Source: Micavibrio aeruginosavorus
Lineage (GTDB): Bacteria > Pseudomonadota > Alphaproteobacteria > Micavibrionales > Micavibrionaceae
Reading direction: 5' to 3'
Length of the DNA: 64,000 nt
Assembly (NCBI GenBank): GCA_016432265.1
Contig: CP066681.1
Coordinates: forward strand, 1,948,342-2,012,341
In this document: piece after piece, positions 1 to 9,321 of the stretch
How the letters are laid out: the number at the start of each line of letters is the position of its first letter
Position numbering within the stretch: position 1 is the stretch's first letter
The notes under the pieces: model-generated
What the model saw: the letters and a program-made list of their open reading frames with translations, nothing else
The model's database searches: none
Told to the model about the DNA's origin: nothing
Position numbers and translations under genes: made by a program

Positions 1-825
1 TGCCTTGATCATTTTATGGACAACCCACAAGCCTATGGCTACGCCGCTGAATTCGGCCTGGCCGATTCCTGCGAACACGACATTATCGAGCAGCTTATTG
101 AATTGCGTCGGAAGGCTTATGAATACATGCAAAAAAACGGCTTTGTCGCCGAAGATGAGTATTTTTGCGCACAGCAGAACGCTAGATTGGTGATGAACGC
201 AGAAGAATATTACCGGGCCATGTTCCGGGGCCGACCCAATTCATGGAACCTGCGCGACAGGCACATGTTTGAAACGCTGGAGGATCTGACCGATCATCTG
301 GGCAACCGTCTGGGCCGCGATCCGCGTATCGTCGTATGGGCTCATAATTCACATATCGGCAACGCTGGCGCCACGGAAATGCATGACCGCGGCGAATTCA
401 ATATCGGCCAACTGGTGCGCAGCGCTTATAAGGACAAAGCGCTCCTGGTTGGGTTTTCGACTTGCCGAGGCACGGTCATGGCAGCCGACAACTGGGACGA
501 ACCGCAAAAAATCAAGCGCGTCAAAGAGCCTTTCCCGGGCAGTTATGAAGAAGTTTTTCACCACGTCAACCATAAAGCTTTTTTGCTGGATTTAAGGGAA
601 AACAATCCCGCCGTGGACGGATTGATGACTCCGCGTCTGCAACGTGCCATCGGCGTAATTTACCGCCCCGATACAGAGCGGCATAGCCATTACTTCAAAG
701 CCTGTCTGCCAGAACAGTTTAATTTCATAATTCACTACGACATTACGACCGCTATCGAAGCGCTAGAGACGGTGATGCATATACATCGTGGCGAACTGGA
801 TGAAACATACCCATCCGGGTTGTAA
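1..825 (+). CDS. Erythromycin esterase family protein, C-terminal part (5' end outside window)
   Basis: The reading frame is open from base 1, so the gene starts upstream of the window; the first in-frame ATG at 16 is internal. The visible 274 residues carry the family's C-terminal signature: NSWNLRDRHMFETL, then VVWAHNSHIGN, whose histidine region forms part of the putative metal/hydrolytic site, then the QLVRSAYKDKALLVGFSTCRG segment. Family members are hydrolases; a few open the macrolide lactone, but most chromosomal homologues have no known substrate. Macrolide resistance should not be assumed. Full-length proteins are usually around 400-450 residues, so roughly 40% is missing. The gene ends about 150 bases before the next plus-strand gene. 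Confidence 0.85.
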   Translation, partial: CLDHFMDNPQAYGYAAEFGLADSCEHDIIEQLIELRRKAYEYMQKNGFVAEDEYFCAQQNARLVMNAEEYYRAMFRGRPNSWNLRDRHMFETLEDLTDHLGNRLGRDPRIVVWAHNSHIGNAGATEMHDRGEFNIGQLVRSAYKDKALLVGFSTCRGTVMAADNWDEPQKIKRVKEPFPGSYEEVFHHVNHKAFLLDLRENNPAVDGLMTPRLQRAIGVIYRPDTERHSHYFKACLPEQFNFIIHYDITTAIEALETVMHIHRGELDETYPSGL

Positions 826-972
826 ACATAAAAAGACTTTAAAAGTTTTATTCTTATGACGGAGCCGACGACCCCGTTCGGCTAAGCCGGGAACGCAGCG
901 TTCTCAATCTTTTGAGCGAGCACGAATTGCACAGCGTTTGGAAATGATTGATGGAAATGATAGGCTGCCAAC

Positions 973-1983
973 ATGAAGAAAACAATGCGGGCCATGGTTC
1001 TGGGATCGCCAGGGGAACCTTTACGACTTCAAACTCTTGCGCGGCCGATGCCGCATGCCGGACAAGTTCTGGTCAAGGTTTCCGCGTGCGCTATCTGCCA
1101 CACCGATCTTCATGTCGTTGACGGCGATCTGAAACACCCGAAATTGCCTATTATACCCGGCCATGAAATTGTAGGCCACATTGCAGCCTGCGGCGACAAC
1201 GTAGAGCAGTTTTCCGAAGGCGATCGCATCGGCATTCCCTGGCTGGGATGGACATGCGGCACCTGCCGCTATTGTCGCACAGGGCAGGAAAACCTGTGTC
1301 CTGATGCCCGTTTTACCGGTTACCAGATCGATGGCGGCTACGCAGATTATGTCCTGGCCGATGCGCGCTACTGTTTTAACATTCCGGACGCTTATACGGA
1401 TGCTCAAGCTGCACCTTTGTTATGCGCTGGTCTAATCGGCTACAGGTCGCTGGTCATGGCGGGCAACGCCAGGAACCTTGGCATTTATGGATTCGGCGCT
1501 GCTGCACATATCGTTGCTCAGGTGGCAAAATATCAGAACCGCCGCGTCTTTGCCTTTACCCGCCCCGGCGATCATGCCGCCCAAAACTTCGCTCAAAGGC
1601 TGGGCGCTGCCTGGACAGGCGGATCGGACGAAATGCCGCCAGAGGAGCTCGATGCCGTCATCATTTTTGCCCCGGTGGGAGATCTGATTCCGGCAGCATT
1701 GCGCGTCATCCGTCCGGGGGGAACTGTCGTATGCGGCGGCATCTATATGAGCGACATCCCCTCTTTCCCATATGACATCCTATGGCGTGAGAAGCGCATT
1801 ATCTCAGTGGCCAACCTGACCCGTAAAGATGCCGAAGAATTTCTGGCCCTCGCCCCAAAAATTCCGGTCAGTACCGACATTGAGATATTGCCTCTGAGCG
1901 CAGCCAACACAGCGCTGGACAGGTTACGCAAAGGGCACCTGATTGGCGCCGCAGTACTTGTTCCCGACAATCCAGAAAAGTGA
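973..1983 (+). CDS. Zinc-dependent alcohol dehydrogenase (MDR superfamily)
   Basis: The 336-residue protein is a medium-chain dehydrogenase/reductase. The catalytic zinc ligands appear as CAICHTD and GHE (PGHEIVGHI). The structural zinc loop is complete (CGTCRYCRTGQENLC, C-x2-C-x2-C-x7-C). A Rossmann-type segment (LGIYGFGAAAHIVAQVAK) lies near the middle. It probably oxidises primary alcohols or reduces aldehydes with NAD(P) in the cytoplasm. It resembles the AdhA/AdhP-like group often annotated as zinc-dependent alcohol dehydrogenase. The gene stands alone, and its 3' end faces the minus-strand beta-oxidation operon 77 bases away. The substrate cannot be read from the sequence. Confidence 0.9.
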   Translation: MKKTMRAMVLGSPGEPLRLQTLARPMPHAGQVLVKVSACAICHTDLHVVDGDLKHPKLPIIPGHEIVGHIAACGDNVEQFSEGDRIGIPWLGWTCGTCRYCRTGQENLCPDARFTGYQIDGGYADYVLADARYCFNIPDAYTDAQAAPLLCAGLIGYRSLVMAGNARNLGIYGFGAAAHIVAQVAKYQNRRVFAFTRPGDHAAQNFAQRLGAAWTGGSDEMPPEELDAVIIFAPVGDLIPAALRVIRPGGTVVCGGIYMSDIPSFPYDILWREKRIISVANLTRKDAEEFLALAPKIPVSTDIEILPLSAANTALDRLRKGHLIGAAVLVPDNPEK

Positions 1984-2060
1984 AGTTTCCCGATATTTTA
2001 TGATAAGGGTTCTTTGTCAAACCTCTGAAACCCGCATATTAACCGGCATTCACAGTACAG

Positions 2061-4811
2061 TCAGTCCGGCGAAAACATTTTCATCAGGCGCGAAGTCATC
2101 TGCGCATGACGCGCAAGCCGTTCTTCGGCAATCCCGGTTAGCGGAAGGCCATTAATCGGACGGTAAGGAATATCGACCGACTGGCGCAAGGCACGAATAT
2201 CATCAAGCGATTTATCAATCGAGGACTCGCGCAATGGCTTGCCATTTGCGAGCGTGAAGGCAATACGGGCGCGCGTTTGCTCGGTCTTGATCAGCGATAT
2301 GAAATTCTGGCGCACCAAATGCTCCAGCTCGCTCTCGGTAACAGTTTCGCCGATATGGGTATCGCCGCCGCTTAGGGAATGAGCCATCGCACCTGCCACG
2401 TTGACATCATGCCATGTCGCAAGACCCGAGGCATAAAACATGTCCGTTCCCATCAGCAATGATTGTTCGACGCTGGCGCCCGGTAAGCGGAATACGGCAG
2501 GCTTGGGCGGCTGGTAACCCGGTACCAAGGAAAGCGCCGCTTGTTTTGCATCATAAAGCAAACGTTCCGGGTTCATGGTAATACCATCTTCCGGTCGCAT
2601 CCACATTTTCCGCACAGCATCCTGAGCTGAAACAGATGGCGCAGGAATTAGCAGATTCATGAATGTCTGTTCAATCGGCGGCACCACCCCCGGTGAAAGC
2701 TTGCCTTCAGCCTGTGCCTGATAGGCTCGTTCCAGCATCCGGCTGACACCGCCCCAACCGGGTATCAGGCCAACACCGCTCTCAACCAGCGCCATGTAGG
2801 TTTCAGCGCTGGCTTGCACCTTGCTGCAATGGAGCAGGATCTCACAACCGCCTCCTAAAGCCGCCCCTTGCGGGGCTCCTACCACCGGAAAAGGAGCTTC
2901 GCGCAAAGCGCGGTAAACAGCCTGGCCTTCCCAGACCAGATCAGATACAAAATTGCAAAGTTTTTCTTCAAGCTTGCCTGAAGCCGTCCCGCCTGAAACC
3001 TTGTCCAGCGCACCGAATAAAGGCTTGATCGCGTTATGCAAAGCCGTAGCGGCGCCTTTGGGTACATTCAGTTTTTTTAAGCCGCCTATCATCAATGGCA
3101 GCAACATTTCATGGATTTTTGCGAAAGGCTTCCCGCCAGCCGCCAAATCAAACCCCTTGGAAACCAAGCCAAGGTTTGCACCAAGGGAGAAGTTTTCACC
3201 CTCATTGTATACCACTAAAGCCTTATAACCGCCTTTGCTTGCACTTATCGTGTGGATCGTGCTGTTCAGCAGGTGCAAGATCGAGGGATCCATCGTATTC
3301 ATTTTGGAATGAAATTCGAAGCAAAGAACGCCATCACCAATATCCCAGACACTGGCGGAGTCGTTGCGCAAAACAGGTTTTTGGCTGCGCTTGATGTCTG
3401 AAAGCCTGAGCACGCCATCCTTTTGAGGCATGGGCCGATACGATGCCGTTTGCGCTTTGAAGTCACACACTAAACGCTCACGATGCCCTTCATGGTCGCG
3501 ATAGAAGGGGCGCCCCTGCGCCATCTCCAGAACAGGAGGCATATCAATCCCTTCAGCTTTCAGGCGCTCGGCAAACCATTCGCCTCCCATACGATCTATC
3601 ATTTCGAATGGCCCGTACTTCCAACTGTAACCGGCGCGCATCGCTATATCGATATCAGCGATATCGTCGGCGATTTCAGGAACTAAAGATACCGCGTATA
3701 AAATCGTGTCTCGCATGACAACCCAAGCCAATTGGCCGCTGCCATCGGCGGCTTCAAAGACCGCGCGCGGATTTTCTCCTCCTTTGCCGGCACGCCCGGC
3801 CTGCAAACGCGGCTTGCCAACAACCCTATATTCTCCGCTTTGCAAATCCAGACCCTGGCGGGTTTTAGCGCCACTTTCGCCAGTTTGCATACGATAAAAC
3901 CCTCCCGCTCCGTTCGATGCAAAGCGTCCGGTGCGGCCTTCCTTCAACATCCTGTCAATCAGCAACATAGTAGGTTTGTAATCCATTTGACGCAGAGGGT
4001 CGTCAACAGGCAACGCGCCTTCAATGCTGCTCATCAGGCCCGGCACCAAACCGATTCCGACCAAATCCAGCAACCCATAAACGCCCGTGCGCGGCATACC
4101 CAGCGGCGCTCCTATTACGGCATCCACATTTTCAACCGGCGTTCCTGTCCGCATGGTTTCCACCATCGACCGCACAAGCCAATATATGCCGATACGATTG
4201 CCGATAAACCCCGTCGTGTCCTTGCACTCAAGCACTGTTTTACCGAGCTTTTTGTCACCGAATTCGCGGATTGCCTCCATAGCGCGATCACTGGTCTCCT
4301 CCCCCCGCACCAATTCCAGCAATTTTTGAGCGCGAGGCGGATTGAAAAAGTGGGTAATCAGAAAATTCTCCTTAAATTCCTGTGACCTCCCCTCAACCAG
4401 CTTTTCCAGACGAATGGTGGACGTATTCGACGACACAACCGCATGCGGCTTCCTGACCTTGTCGATTTTTTCGAAAATACTGCGTTTCAAATCAAGATTT
4501 TCAAAAACGGCTTCAATAACCCAATCGGCATCGGCAACCGCGCTTTCAAAATGATCCTCGGTGTTTCCCGGCACCACCAGACGCGCGTTCGCCGCCGTCA
4601 TAAAACCCGCGTCCAGCGGCTCCTTCTGTGGATCCGCCTTGGCCATTCTCTCAACGACGTCCTTGGCACGTTTGTTACGGTCATCCAACGGGTTATCAGG
4701 CAGACGGTCAAGCAAATGCACTCGAACTCCTGCGTTAGCCAGATGCGCGGCGATGCGTGCCCCCATGGTTCCCGCACCAATAACGACAGCTTTCCTGATA
4801 TTATCGCTCAT
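2061..4811 (-). CDS. 3-hydroxyacyl-CoA dehydrogenase/enoyl-CoA hydratase fusion (FadN-type order)
   Basis: A bifunctional beta-oxidation enzyme of 916 residues. The N-terminal half is the hydroxyacyl-CoA dehydrogenase: NAD-binding VIGAGTMGARIAAHLANAG at residues ~10-28, catalytic-region HFFNPPRAQKLLELV, and FIGNRIGIYW. The C-terminal half is crotonase-like, with FSLGANLGLV and the oxyanion-hole region GAPQGAALGGGCE. This HAD-then-ECH order is that of Bacillus FadN, not E. coli FadB/FadJ, and the protein is longer than FadN (about 790). A GAGG ribosome-binding site lies before the ATG. It is the last gene of a three-gene minus-strand operon, 13 bases after the thiolase, and would hydrate enoyl-CoA and oxidise 3-hydroxyacyl-CoA. 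Confidence 0.92.
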   Translation of the reverse strand: MSDNIRKAVVIGAGTMGARIAAHLANAGVRVHLLDRLPDNPLDDRNKRAKDVVERMAKADPQKEPLDAGFMTAANARLVVPGNTEDHFESAVADADWVIEAVFENLDLKRSIFEKIDKVRKPHAVVSSNTSTIRLEKLVEGRSQEFKENFLITHFFNPPRAQKLLELVRGEETSDRAMEAIREFGDKKLGKTVLECKDTTGFIGNRIGIYWLVRSMVETMRTGTPVENVDAVIGAPLGMPRTGVYGLLDLVGIGLVPGLMSSIEGALPVDDPLRQMDYKPTMLLIDRMLKEGRTGRFASNGAGGFYRMQTGESGAKTRQGLDLQSGEYRVVGKPRLQAGRAGKGGENPRAVFEAADGSGQLAWVVMRDTILYAVSLVPEIADDIADIDIAMRAGYSWKYGPFEMIDRMGGEWFAERLKAEGIDMPPVLEMAQGRPFYRDHEGHRERLVCDFKAQTASYRPMPQKDGVLRLSDIKRSQKPVLRNDSASVWDIGDGVLCFEFHSKMNTMDPSILHLLNSTIHTISASKGGYKALVVYNEGENFSLGANLGLVSKGFDLAAGGKPFAKIHEMLLPLMIGGLKKLNVPKGAATALHNAIKPLFGALDKVSGGTASGKLEEKLCNFVSDLVWEGQAVYRALREAPFPVVGAPQGAALGGGCEILLHCSKVQASAETYMALVESGVGLIPGWGGVSRMLERAYQAQAEGKLSPGVVPPIEQTFMNLLIPAPSVSAQDAVRKMWMRPEDGITMNPERLLYDAKQAALSLVPGYQPPKPAVFRLPGASVEQSLLMGTDMFYASGLATWHDVNVAGAMAHSLSGGDTHIGETVTESELEHLVRQNFISLIKTEQTRARIAFTLANGKPLRESSIDKSLDDIRALRQSVDIPYRPINGLPLTGIAEERLARHAQMTSRLMKMFSPD

Positions 4812-4824
4812 AATGCAACCTCAC

Positions 4825-6237
4825 TTATGGCTTAGGGGAAAAGTCAGGATTTTCGACGATCATCGCCATCCCTTGCCCGCCGCCGATACACATCGTCGCA
4901 AGGCCATAACGTCCCCCCGTTCTTTGCAATACGCGAGAAACATGGCCTACCAGGCGGGCACCGCTGGCTCCCAGCGGGTGCCCCATAGCGATCGCTCCGC
5001 CATCAATGTTCAATTTGGCTGGATCGATTACCATGCCCTGGCGTCGACATTCTTCGATCACCGCCAAAGACTGCGCTGCAAAAGCCTCATTCAGCTCAAT
5101 CGCGTCAATATCGGACATCTGGAGATTTGCTCGCGACAATGCCTTCTTCATCGCCTCTACAGGGCCAATCCCCATAATTTCAGGCGCGCAACCCGATCCA
5201 GATGAAGCGACGATACGCGCCAATACAGGCAGGTTATTCTCCCGAGCATAAGACTCAGAAGCTAAAAGCACCATGGATGCCCCATCTGTCAGCGGCGACG
5301 ATGTCGCGGGCGTCACCGTCCCCCCCATGTGAGCTGAAAGGAAGTTCGGCCTAAGCTTGGCCATGCCGGCCAGAGAGACATCCGCACGAACACAATCGTC
5401 TGAGCTGACCCCCTCAATCGATACGATTTCACCATCGAGCATCCCCTGCGACTGTGCCTTCGCCGCCCGGTTATGGGACTCCAGCGCAAAAGCTTCTTGT
5501 TCGCCGCGTGAAATTGCATAATCTTTTGCCAGATTTTCAGCCGTCAATCCCATATTCATGAAGTTTCGAGCATTACTGTTGGCGACTTTCGGATTCAGCA
5601 GATTATCATTTCCCCCCATACGAATGCGGCTCATCGATTGAACACCACCCGCCAGAATAAGCTTCGCATTTCCGCGAACAATATCACCGGCTGCAATATC
5701 GATGGTTCGCATGGAAGAAGCGCAAAATTTATCGACGCTATCCCCCTGCACGCTTAAGGGCAACATAGACTCACCGTGCAAAACCGCCATACGCGCCATA
5801 TTCAACCCTTGCTCGCCTTCCTGATGCACTACCCCAAGGACGACGCTCTCAATATCGTGAAGGTTAACATGGTTCTTATCCAGCAAGCGGTTAACTAAAG
5901 GCACCACCAGGTCGAGAGGGTCAACGTGAGCTAACTTCCCGGGAGACTTCGAACCCGGGGCTGTATATGGCTTACCCGAAACCATGCTTATAAAAACATC
6001 ATTCCGGTCAACCTTCATTTCAGTTGCCACAAGATTGGATATTCTTTCAGTTTCATCAAAAGTTTTTCCAGCCACGAGCTTACCCACCAAAGACACAGCT
6101 TGATTAACCAACGTAACATACCGTGCATCCGGCCCCGGCGAAGCCGCGCGTGTAAAAGGCGTACGAACAAAATCGACAATAACAGCTTGCTCCTGACGAT
6201 GATGCTTGCAGGAATGATTATGTTTTTTGCATGACAT
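4825..6237 (-). CDS. Acetyl-CoA C-acyltransferase (thiolase)
   Basis: A 470-residue thiolase that cleaves 3-ketoacyl-CoA in the last step of beta-oxidation. Visible motifs are the nucleophile cysteine in VDKFCASSMRTI, the NEAFAAQ histidine/asparagine region, GGAIAMGHPLGASGAR and the second catalytic cysteine in MCIGGGQGMA. Two things are odd. The N-terminus is a short Cys/His-rich leader (MSCKKHNHSCKHH) before the usual VIVDFVRTPF strand. About 70 extra residues also lie between RTPF and the KLAHVDPLDLV helix, where ordinary thiolases run straight on, which explains the length (usual 390-440). The start is supported by a GAGAGGAG site. The gene lies 20 bases after the acyl-CoA synthetase and 13 before the HAD-ECH gene. 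Confidence 0.93.
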   Translation of the reverse strand: MSCKKHNHSCKHHRQEQAVIVDFVRTPFTRAASPGPDARYVTLVNQAVSLVGKLVAGKTFDETERISNLVATEMKVDRNDVFISMVSGKPYTAPGSKSPGKLAHVDPLDLVVPLVNRLLDKNHVNLHDIESVVLGVVHQEGEQGLNMARMAVLHGESMLPLSVQGDSVDKFCASSMRTIDIAAGDIVRGNAKLILAGGVQSMSRIRMGGNDNLLNPKVANSNARNFMNMGLTAENLAKDYAISRGEQEAFALESHNRAAKAQSQGMLDGEIVSIEGVSSDDCVRADVSLAGMAKLRPNFLSAHMGGTVTPATSSPLTDGASMVLLASESYARENNLPVLARIVASSGSGCAPEIMGIGPVEAMKKALSRANLQMSDIDAIELNEAFAAQSLAVIEECRRQGMVIDPAKLNIDGGAIAMGHPLGASGARLVGHVSRVLQRTGGRYGLATMCIGGGQGMAMIVENPDFSPKP

Positions 6238-6257
6238 GATAAAACGCTCCTCTCATT

Positions 6258-8144
6258 TTATAGCGATGGCGCCGGTTGCGGCGCTTTGTCTATGGATTTC
6301 GCCTGCTCGGCTTTCTGAATATTATTCCAGTCAATTTTGTTGACTGCGGTTCTGAGCAGCGGTTCGCTGACGAATTCGATCATTCTAGGAATTTCATGGC
6401 TTCCCAGCCCTTTCTCGCGCAGATATTGAGCCAAAACTGCCTTATTATCATCTTCACCCATGGCGGCACCCGGCTTTAAGCGCACCAGCGCCTTGCCGAA
6501 TTTTTCACCCTGCAGATTATTCAAAGTGACGACGACAGACTCCAGAACAGACGGATGCGAGTTGATCTTGTCTTCAATTTGTTCTGGTTCAACCCAAAGC
6601 CCGTTGCGCTTATATGCGCGCCCCAGACGCCCGCAAATATAAAGAAAACAATCCTGATCGAGATAGCCGACATCCCCGGTTCTAAGCCAGCCATCCTCGG
6701 TCATGGCCTTTGCTGTTGCGGTTTCATTCTTATAATAGCCTCGCATAACCTGCGGGCCGCGCACCCATATCTCCCCCTCTTCCCCAACATTCATGATTTT
6801 ACCCGGCTCGTCACGGGAAACAATCTTTACTTCCGTTCTTGGCAAGGGAAGCCCCACCGAGCCCGGGCGGTTGAATGCGCCTTGCAAATTACATGAAATC
6901 ACCGGAGAGGCCTCTGTCTGACCATAACCCTCGCTAATTTCAATCTCGGGCAAGTTATGTCTTGTGCTGCCGGGCAATTTTTCACTGCCTGCAATCACTG
7001 TTTTAAGGCCTGAGATATCATAGTGCTGGCGGTGAGGATCCTCTGTGATCATCGTCAATAAACGTGGCGCTGCCGGATAAGCCGTTGCCTGACGCTCCCC
7101 TATAAGCTCAAGCGTTTCTCCTACATTGCGAGGATCAGCTTGCAAGATCAATTCACACCCTCCTGCCATATAAGCCGACATCAAAACCGTCTCTCCGAAG
7201 ATATGCGAGAGCGGGATAGCTGCTATGGCTCTTTCTTGCCCAGGTTCCAGCAATGTCTCCCCAGGGCATTTAACCGATGGCGCTTTGAAGAATTCCGCAA
7301 CCTGCATGGAATTGGCTGCCAGATTGAAATGAGTCAAAACAGCCCCTTTAGGGCCTCCGCTGCTGCCACTGGTATATTGCAAGACGGCTATATCTTGCGC
7401 CTCGGGCCTTACAAAACTGATCGGGCTGATTGTGTCAGATGACTTTACAGAAAAATTCAACATCAGGGCCCGCGTATCCGGAAACGCACCAGCCAGCTTC
7501 TCTTTAAGGCGTTTGAAATCTTCAGCTTTATGCTTGAGTGAAGGCACCCACCCCATCACCATCAACAAAGCCGAAAGCGCAGGCTGCGGCAGACTGTTCA
7601 AAATCTTGAATGGCTTGGCCTTCTTATCCGGCAACATATCGACGAACGGGCATCTGACAACGCGCTTTAAAACCCCTTCCTGAAGCAATTCATTAACGGG
7701 TGTGATGAAATCCTTCAGGTCAAGCGTCACCATAACGCTCGTATCACTCCCCTCTATCTGCTCCTTTAAAGGCGCTTTACTCTTATGCGCCAGAGAATAG
7801 TTGACAACCGTAGCCCCCGTTCTCTGTGCCGCATAGAAAAACACCGGATAGTAAGGCGTATTCGGCATAAAAATACCGACCTTTACCCCTTTCGCAGCGC
7901 CGTTTGCCTTCAATGACGCGGCTGCCCGGTCTATCCATTCACCAAATTCGCGGTAAGTCACAGTCCGCCCCATGAAAGACATGGCTATTTTGTCGGGATA
8001 TGTGCGAATGGCTTTTTCAACCATTTGCAACGTCGTCGCCGCCTCCGGGATGTCAATATCCCAACGTACGCCGGGTGGATACACGCCGGGCAAATTACTG
8101 CCATCGGCAATCGCCAGAATATTATGATCTGGAACGTGATCCAT
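6258..8144 (-). CDS. Long-chain acyl-CoA synthetase (AMP-forming, FadD-like)
   Basis: A 628-residue member of the ANL adenylating superfamily, and the first gene of the beta-oxidation operon, so it probably activates fatty acids to acyl-CoA. The phosphate-binding loop is YTSGSSGGPKGAVLTH. The A5 motif is EGYGQTEASPV and the A7/A8 region is WLRTGDVGYLDQD. The C-terminal hinge and lysine region (RTAVNKIDW) is present. An AGGGAG Shine-Dalgarno sequence precedes the ATG. No membrane segment or signal peptide is evident. Chain-length preference cannot be judged; an aryl or other carboxylate substrate is possible, but the neighbouring thiolase and hydratase/dehydrogenase favour fatty acids. Confidence 0.9.
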   Translation of the reverse strand: MDHVPDHNILAIADGSNLPGVYPPGVRWDIDIPEAATTLQMVEKAIRTYPDKIAMSFMGRTVTYREFGEWIDRAAASLKANGAAKGVKVGIFMPNTPYYPVFFYAAQRTGATVVNYSLAHKSKAPLKEQIEGSDTSVMVTLDLKDFITPVNELLQEGVLKRVVRCPFVDMLPDKKAKPFKILNSLPQPALSALLMVMGWVPSLKHKAEDFKRLKEKLAGAFPDTRALMLNFSVKSSDTISPISFVRPEAQDIAVLQYTSGSSGGPKGAVLTHFNLAANSMQVAEFFKAPSVKCPGETLLEPGQERAIAAIPLSHIFGETVLMSAYMAGGCELILQADPRNVGETLELIGERQATAYPAAPRLLTMITEDPHRQHYDISGLKTVIAGSEKLPGSTRHNLPEIEISEGYGQTEASPVISCNLQGAFNRPGSVGLPLPRTEVKIVSRDEPGKIMNVGEEGEIWVRGPQVMRGYYKNETATAKAMTEDGWLRTGDVGYLDQDCFLYICGRLGRAYKRNGLWVEPEQIEDKINSHPSVLESVVVTLNNLQGEKFGKALVRLKPGAAMGEDDNKAVLAQYLREKGLGSHEIPRMIEFVSEPLLRTAVNKIDWNNIQKAEQAKSIDKAPQPAPSL

Positions 8145-8455
8145 CCCTGTCTCCCTTCAATATGAGGCAAACATGAATCGATTCTGTTAAAAGCTCTTTC
8201 CGTTACCCAACAATATGCAAAAAACATAAAGATCCCCGTCCCCGCGCTGACGAAGATATTTTTGAATTTTGCAATCTCTGGGGCGGTTCTGGAAAGAAAT
8301 GCTCCGTGATCGCGAAACGATTCACCCTGCGTGTTCTAATATGTAATTATTATTGGCTATCATTGAACCCGAGAAACATGCTTGTCAATAAGCTAAAACA
8401 TAGTCAGCTAGAATATACCGCAACTGATAGAGCAATTTTATTGCGCAAAGGCACG
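8145..8455 (-). other. Intergenic region upstream of the beta-oxidation operon
   Basis: This 311-base AT-rich stretch lies between the acyl-CoA synthetase start and the 3' end of the Crp/Fnr gene. It must hold the promoter of the three-gene operon. I see no TTGAT-N4-ATCAA box, no clear FadR or PsrA-like palindrome, and no convincing small gene. A short GCAAT-AAA-ATTGC stem (around 8433-8446) follows the Crp/Fnr stop but is too weak to call a terminator. Confidence 0.5.
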
Positions 8456-9196
8456 TCAATCGTTATCGCAAGGGAATACATTCGAGCACGCGGTGCAAGT
8501 ATAAGTGATGAGCTTGCCCATATTCTCTATTTCCACGGTCGCGCCCCTGATCCTGATTCCCGTGTCCTGTTGCAACCGGGTCAACGCACGGGAAAACGTT
8601 TCCGGCTGCATTCCCAGTCGGGACGCTATCAATGTTTTGTCATACGGCAAATGTAATATGACTGGCGGCGTTTGCTTGATTTTGCACAGACGTAACAAAA
8701 AGCATCCAATACGCTGAGGCGCATTCATAACCGTACGATGCTCAATGTCCCTGTCCTTCATAATATTCTTATTAACAATATGCTGAAGCATCGCCAGAGC
8801 CAGGTCACTCCGCCCCTTGACAAAATCTGCCAGCATCGCCACAGGATAGGCTGTCAGCTCGCCTGTTTCTACGACCTCGGCCCCGAAAGGATAAACGCCG
8901 CTCTCGAACATGGTGGTTTCACCAAATACATAGCCGGGGGGCATTACATCCAATATGACCTCATCTCCATCCAGAGTTTCGCGAAACAGCTTCACCCAGC
9001 CAGATTCAATCATATAAAACCAATCAGCCGGATCGTCCTGTGTGAACAAAACCTGCCCCTTTGTGTACGAAACACGTCTTGCGCTGGCATGCAGTTGCTT
9101 TAGTAAATCAGCAGGAAAGGCAGCGAAAAACTCTATCGTATCAAGAGGATAATGCTTCTCTCGCGCGGAGTTATGATCAAGGTTGCGGCAATTCAT
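8456..9196 (-). CDS. Crp/Fnr-family transcriptional regulator (FNR/DNR/FixK-like)
   Basis: A 246-residue regulator. It has a cyclic-nucleotide-type beta-roll (residues ~25-130, GQVLFTQDDPADWFYMIESG), a dimerisation helix and a C-terminal winged helix. The recognition helix reads MQPETFSRALTRL; the E-x2-S-R pattern is that of FNR-class proteins that bind TTGAT half sites. Unlike true FNR it has no N-terminal cysteine cluster (only Cys3), so an N-terminal 4Fe-4S sensor is unlikely. It instead ends with a Cys cluster, CTACSNVFPCDND. It is divergent from the TauE-cco operon. A TTGAT box lies between the two genes, with a TACAAT -10-like hexamer at 9212-9217 correctly placed for this gene, so autoregulation is likely. 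Confidence 0.9.
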   Translation of the reverse strand: MNCRNLDHNSAREKHYPLDTIEFFAAFPADLLKQLHASARRVSYTKGQVLFTQDDPADWFYMIESGWVKLFRETLDGDEVILDVMPPGYVFGETTMFESGVYPFGAEVVETGELTAYPVAMLADFVKGRSDLALAMLQHIVNKNIMKDRDIEHRTVMNAPQRIGCFLLRLCKIKQTPPVILHLPYDKTLIASRLGMQPETFSRALTRLQQDTGIRIRGATVEIENMGKLITYTCTACSNVFPCDND

Positions 9197-9239
9197 GTGT
9201 GAAACGGGATGATTGTAATCAGGTTACGCTTGAAACAAG

Positions 9240-9253
9240 TTGATTTTGGTCAA
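9240..9253. promoter_or_regulatory. FNR/FixK-type box between the regulator and the cco operon
   Basis: The sequence TTGATTTTGGTCAA differs from the consensus TTGAT-N4-ATCAA at one base. It lies between the divergent regulator (start 9196) and the TauE-like/cco genes (start 9322). Its centre is 29-30 bases from a TACAAT hexamer on the minus strand, the spacing of an activator-type (class II) site for the regulator gene. It could also drive the cco side. Confidence 0.75.
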
Positions 9254-9321
9254 GGCAAGAAAACCATATATCAATGAAACTGCCAAGGGCAGCGTAATAC
9301 TTTTAGTGTAAAGGTTTGGCC

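Noticed and set aside
1-825. Macrolide resistance gene
   Set aside because: Membership of the family does not show macrolide hydrolysis, and there is no mobile or resistance context nearby.
863-883. AGCCGA/TCGGCT stem after the erythromycin-esterase-like gene
   Set aside because: It has a six-base stem with a nine-base loop and no T run, which is too weak to call a terminator.
3732-4385. Plus-strand ORF of 217 codons inside the HAD-ECH gene
   Set aside because: It has no motifs or ribosome-binding site, and the opposite strand is clearly coding.
8306-8656. Plus-strand ORF of 116 codons spanning the intergenic region and the Crp/Fnr 3' end
   Set aside because: It has no ribosome-binding site, overlaps a well-supported regulator on the other strand and encodes no recognisable protein.
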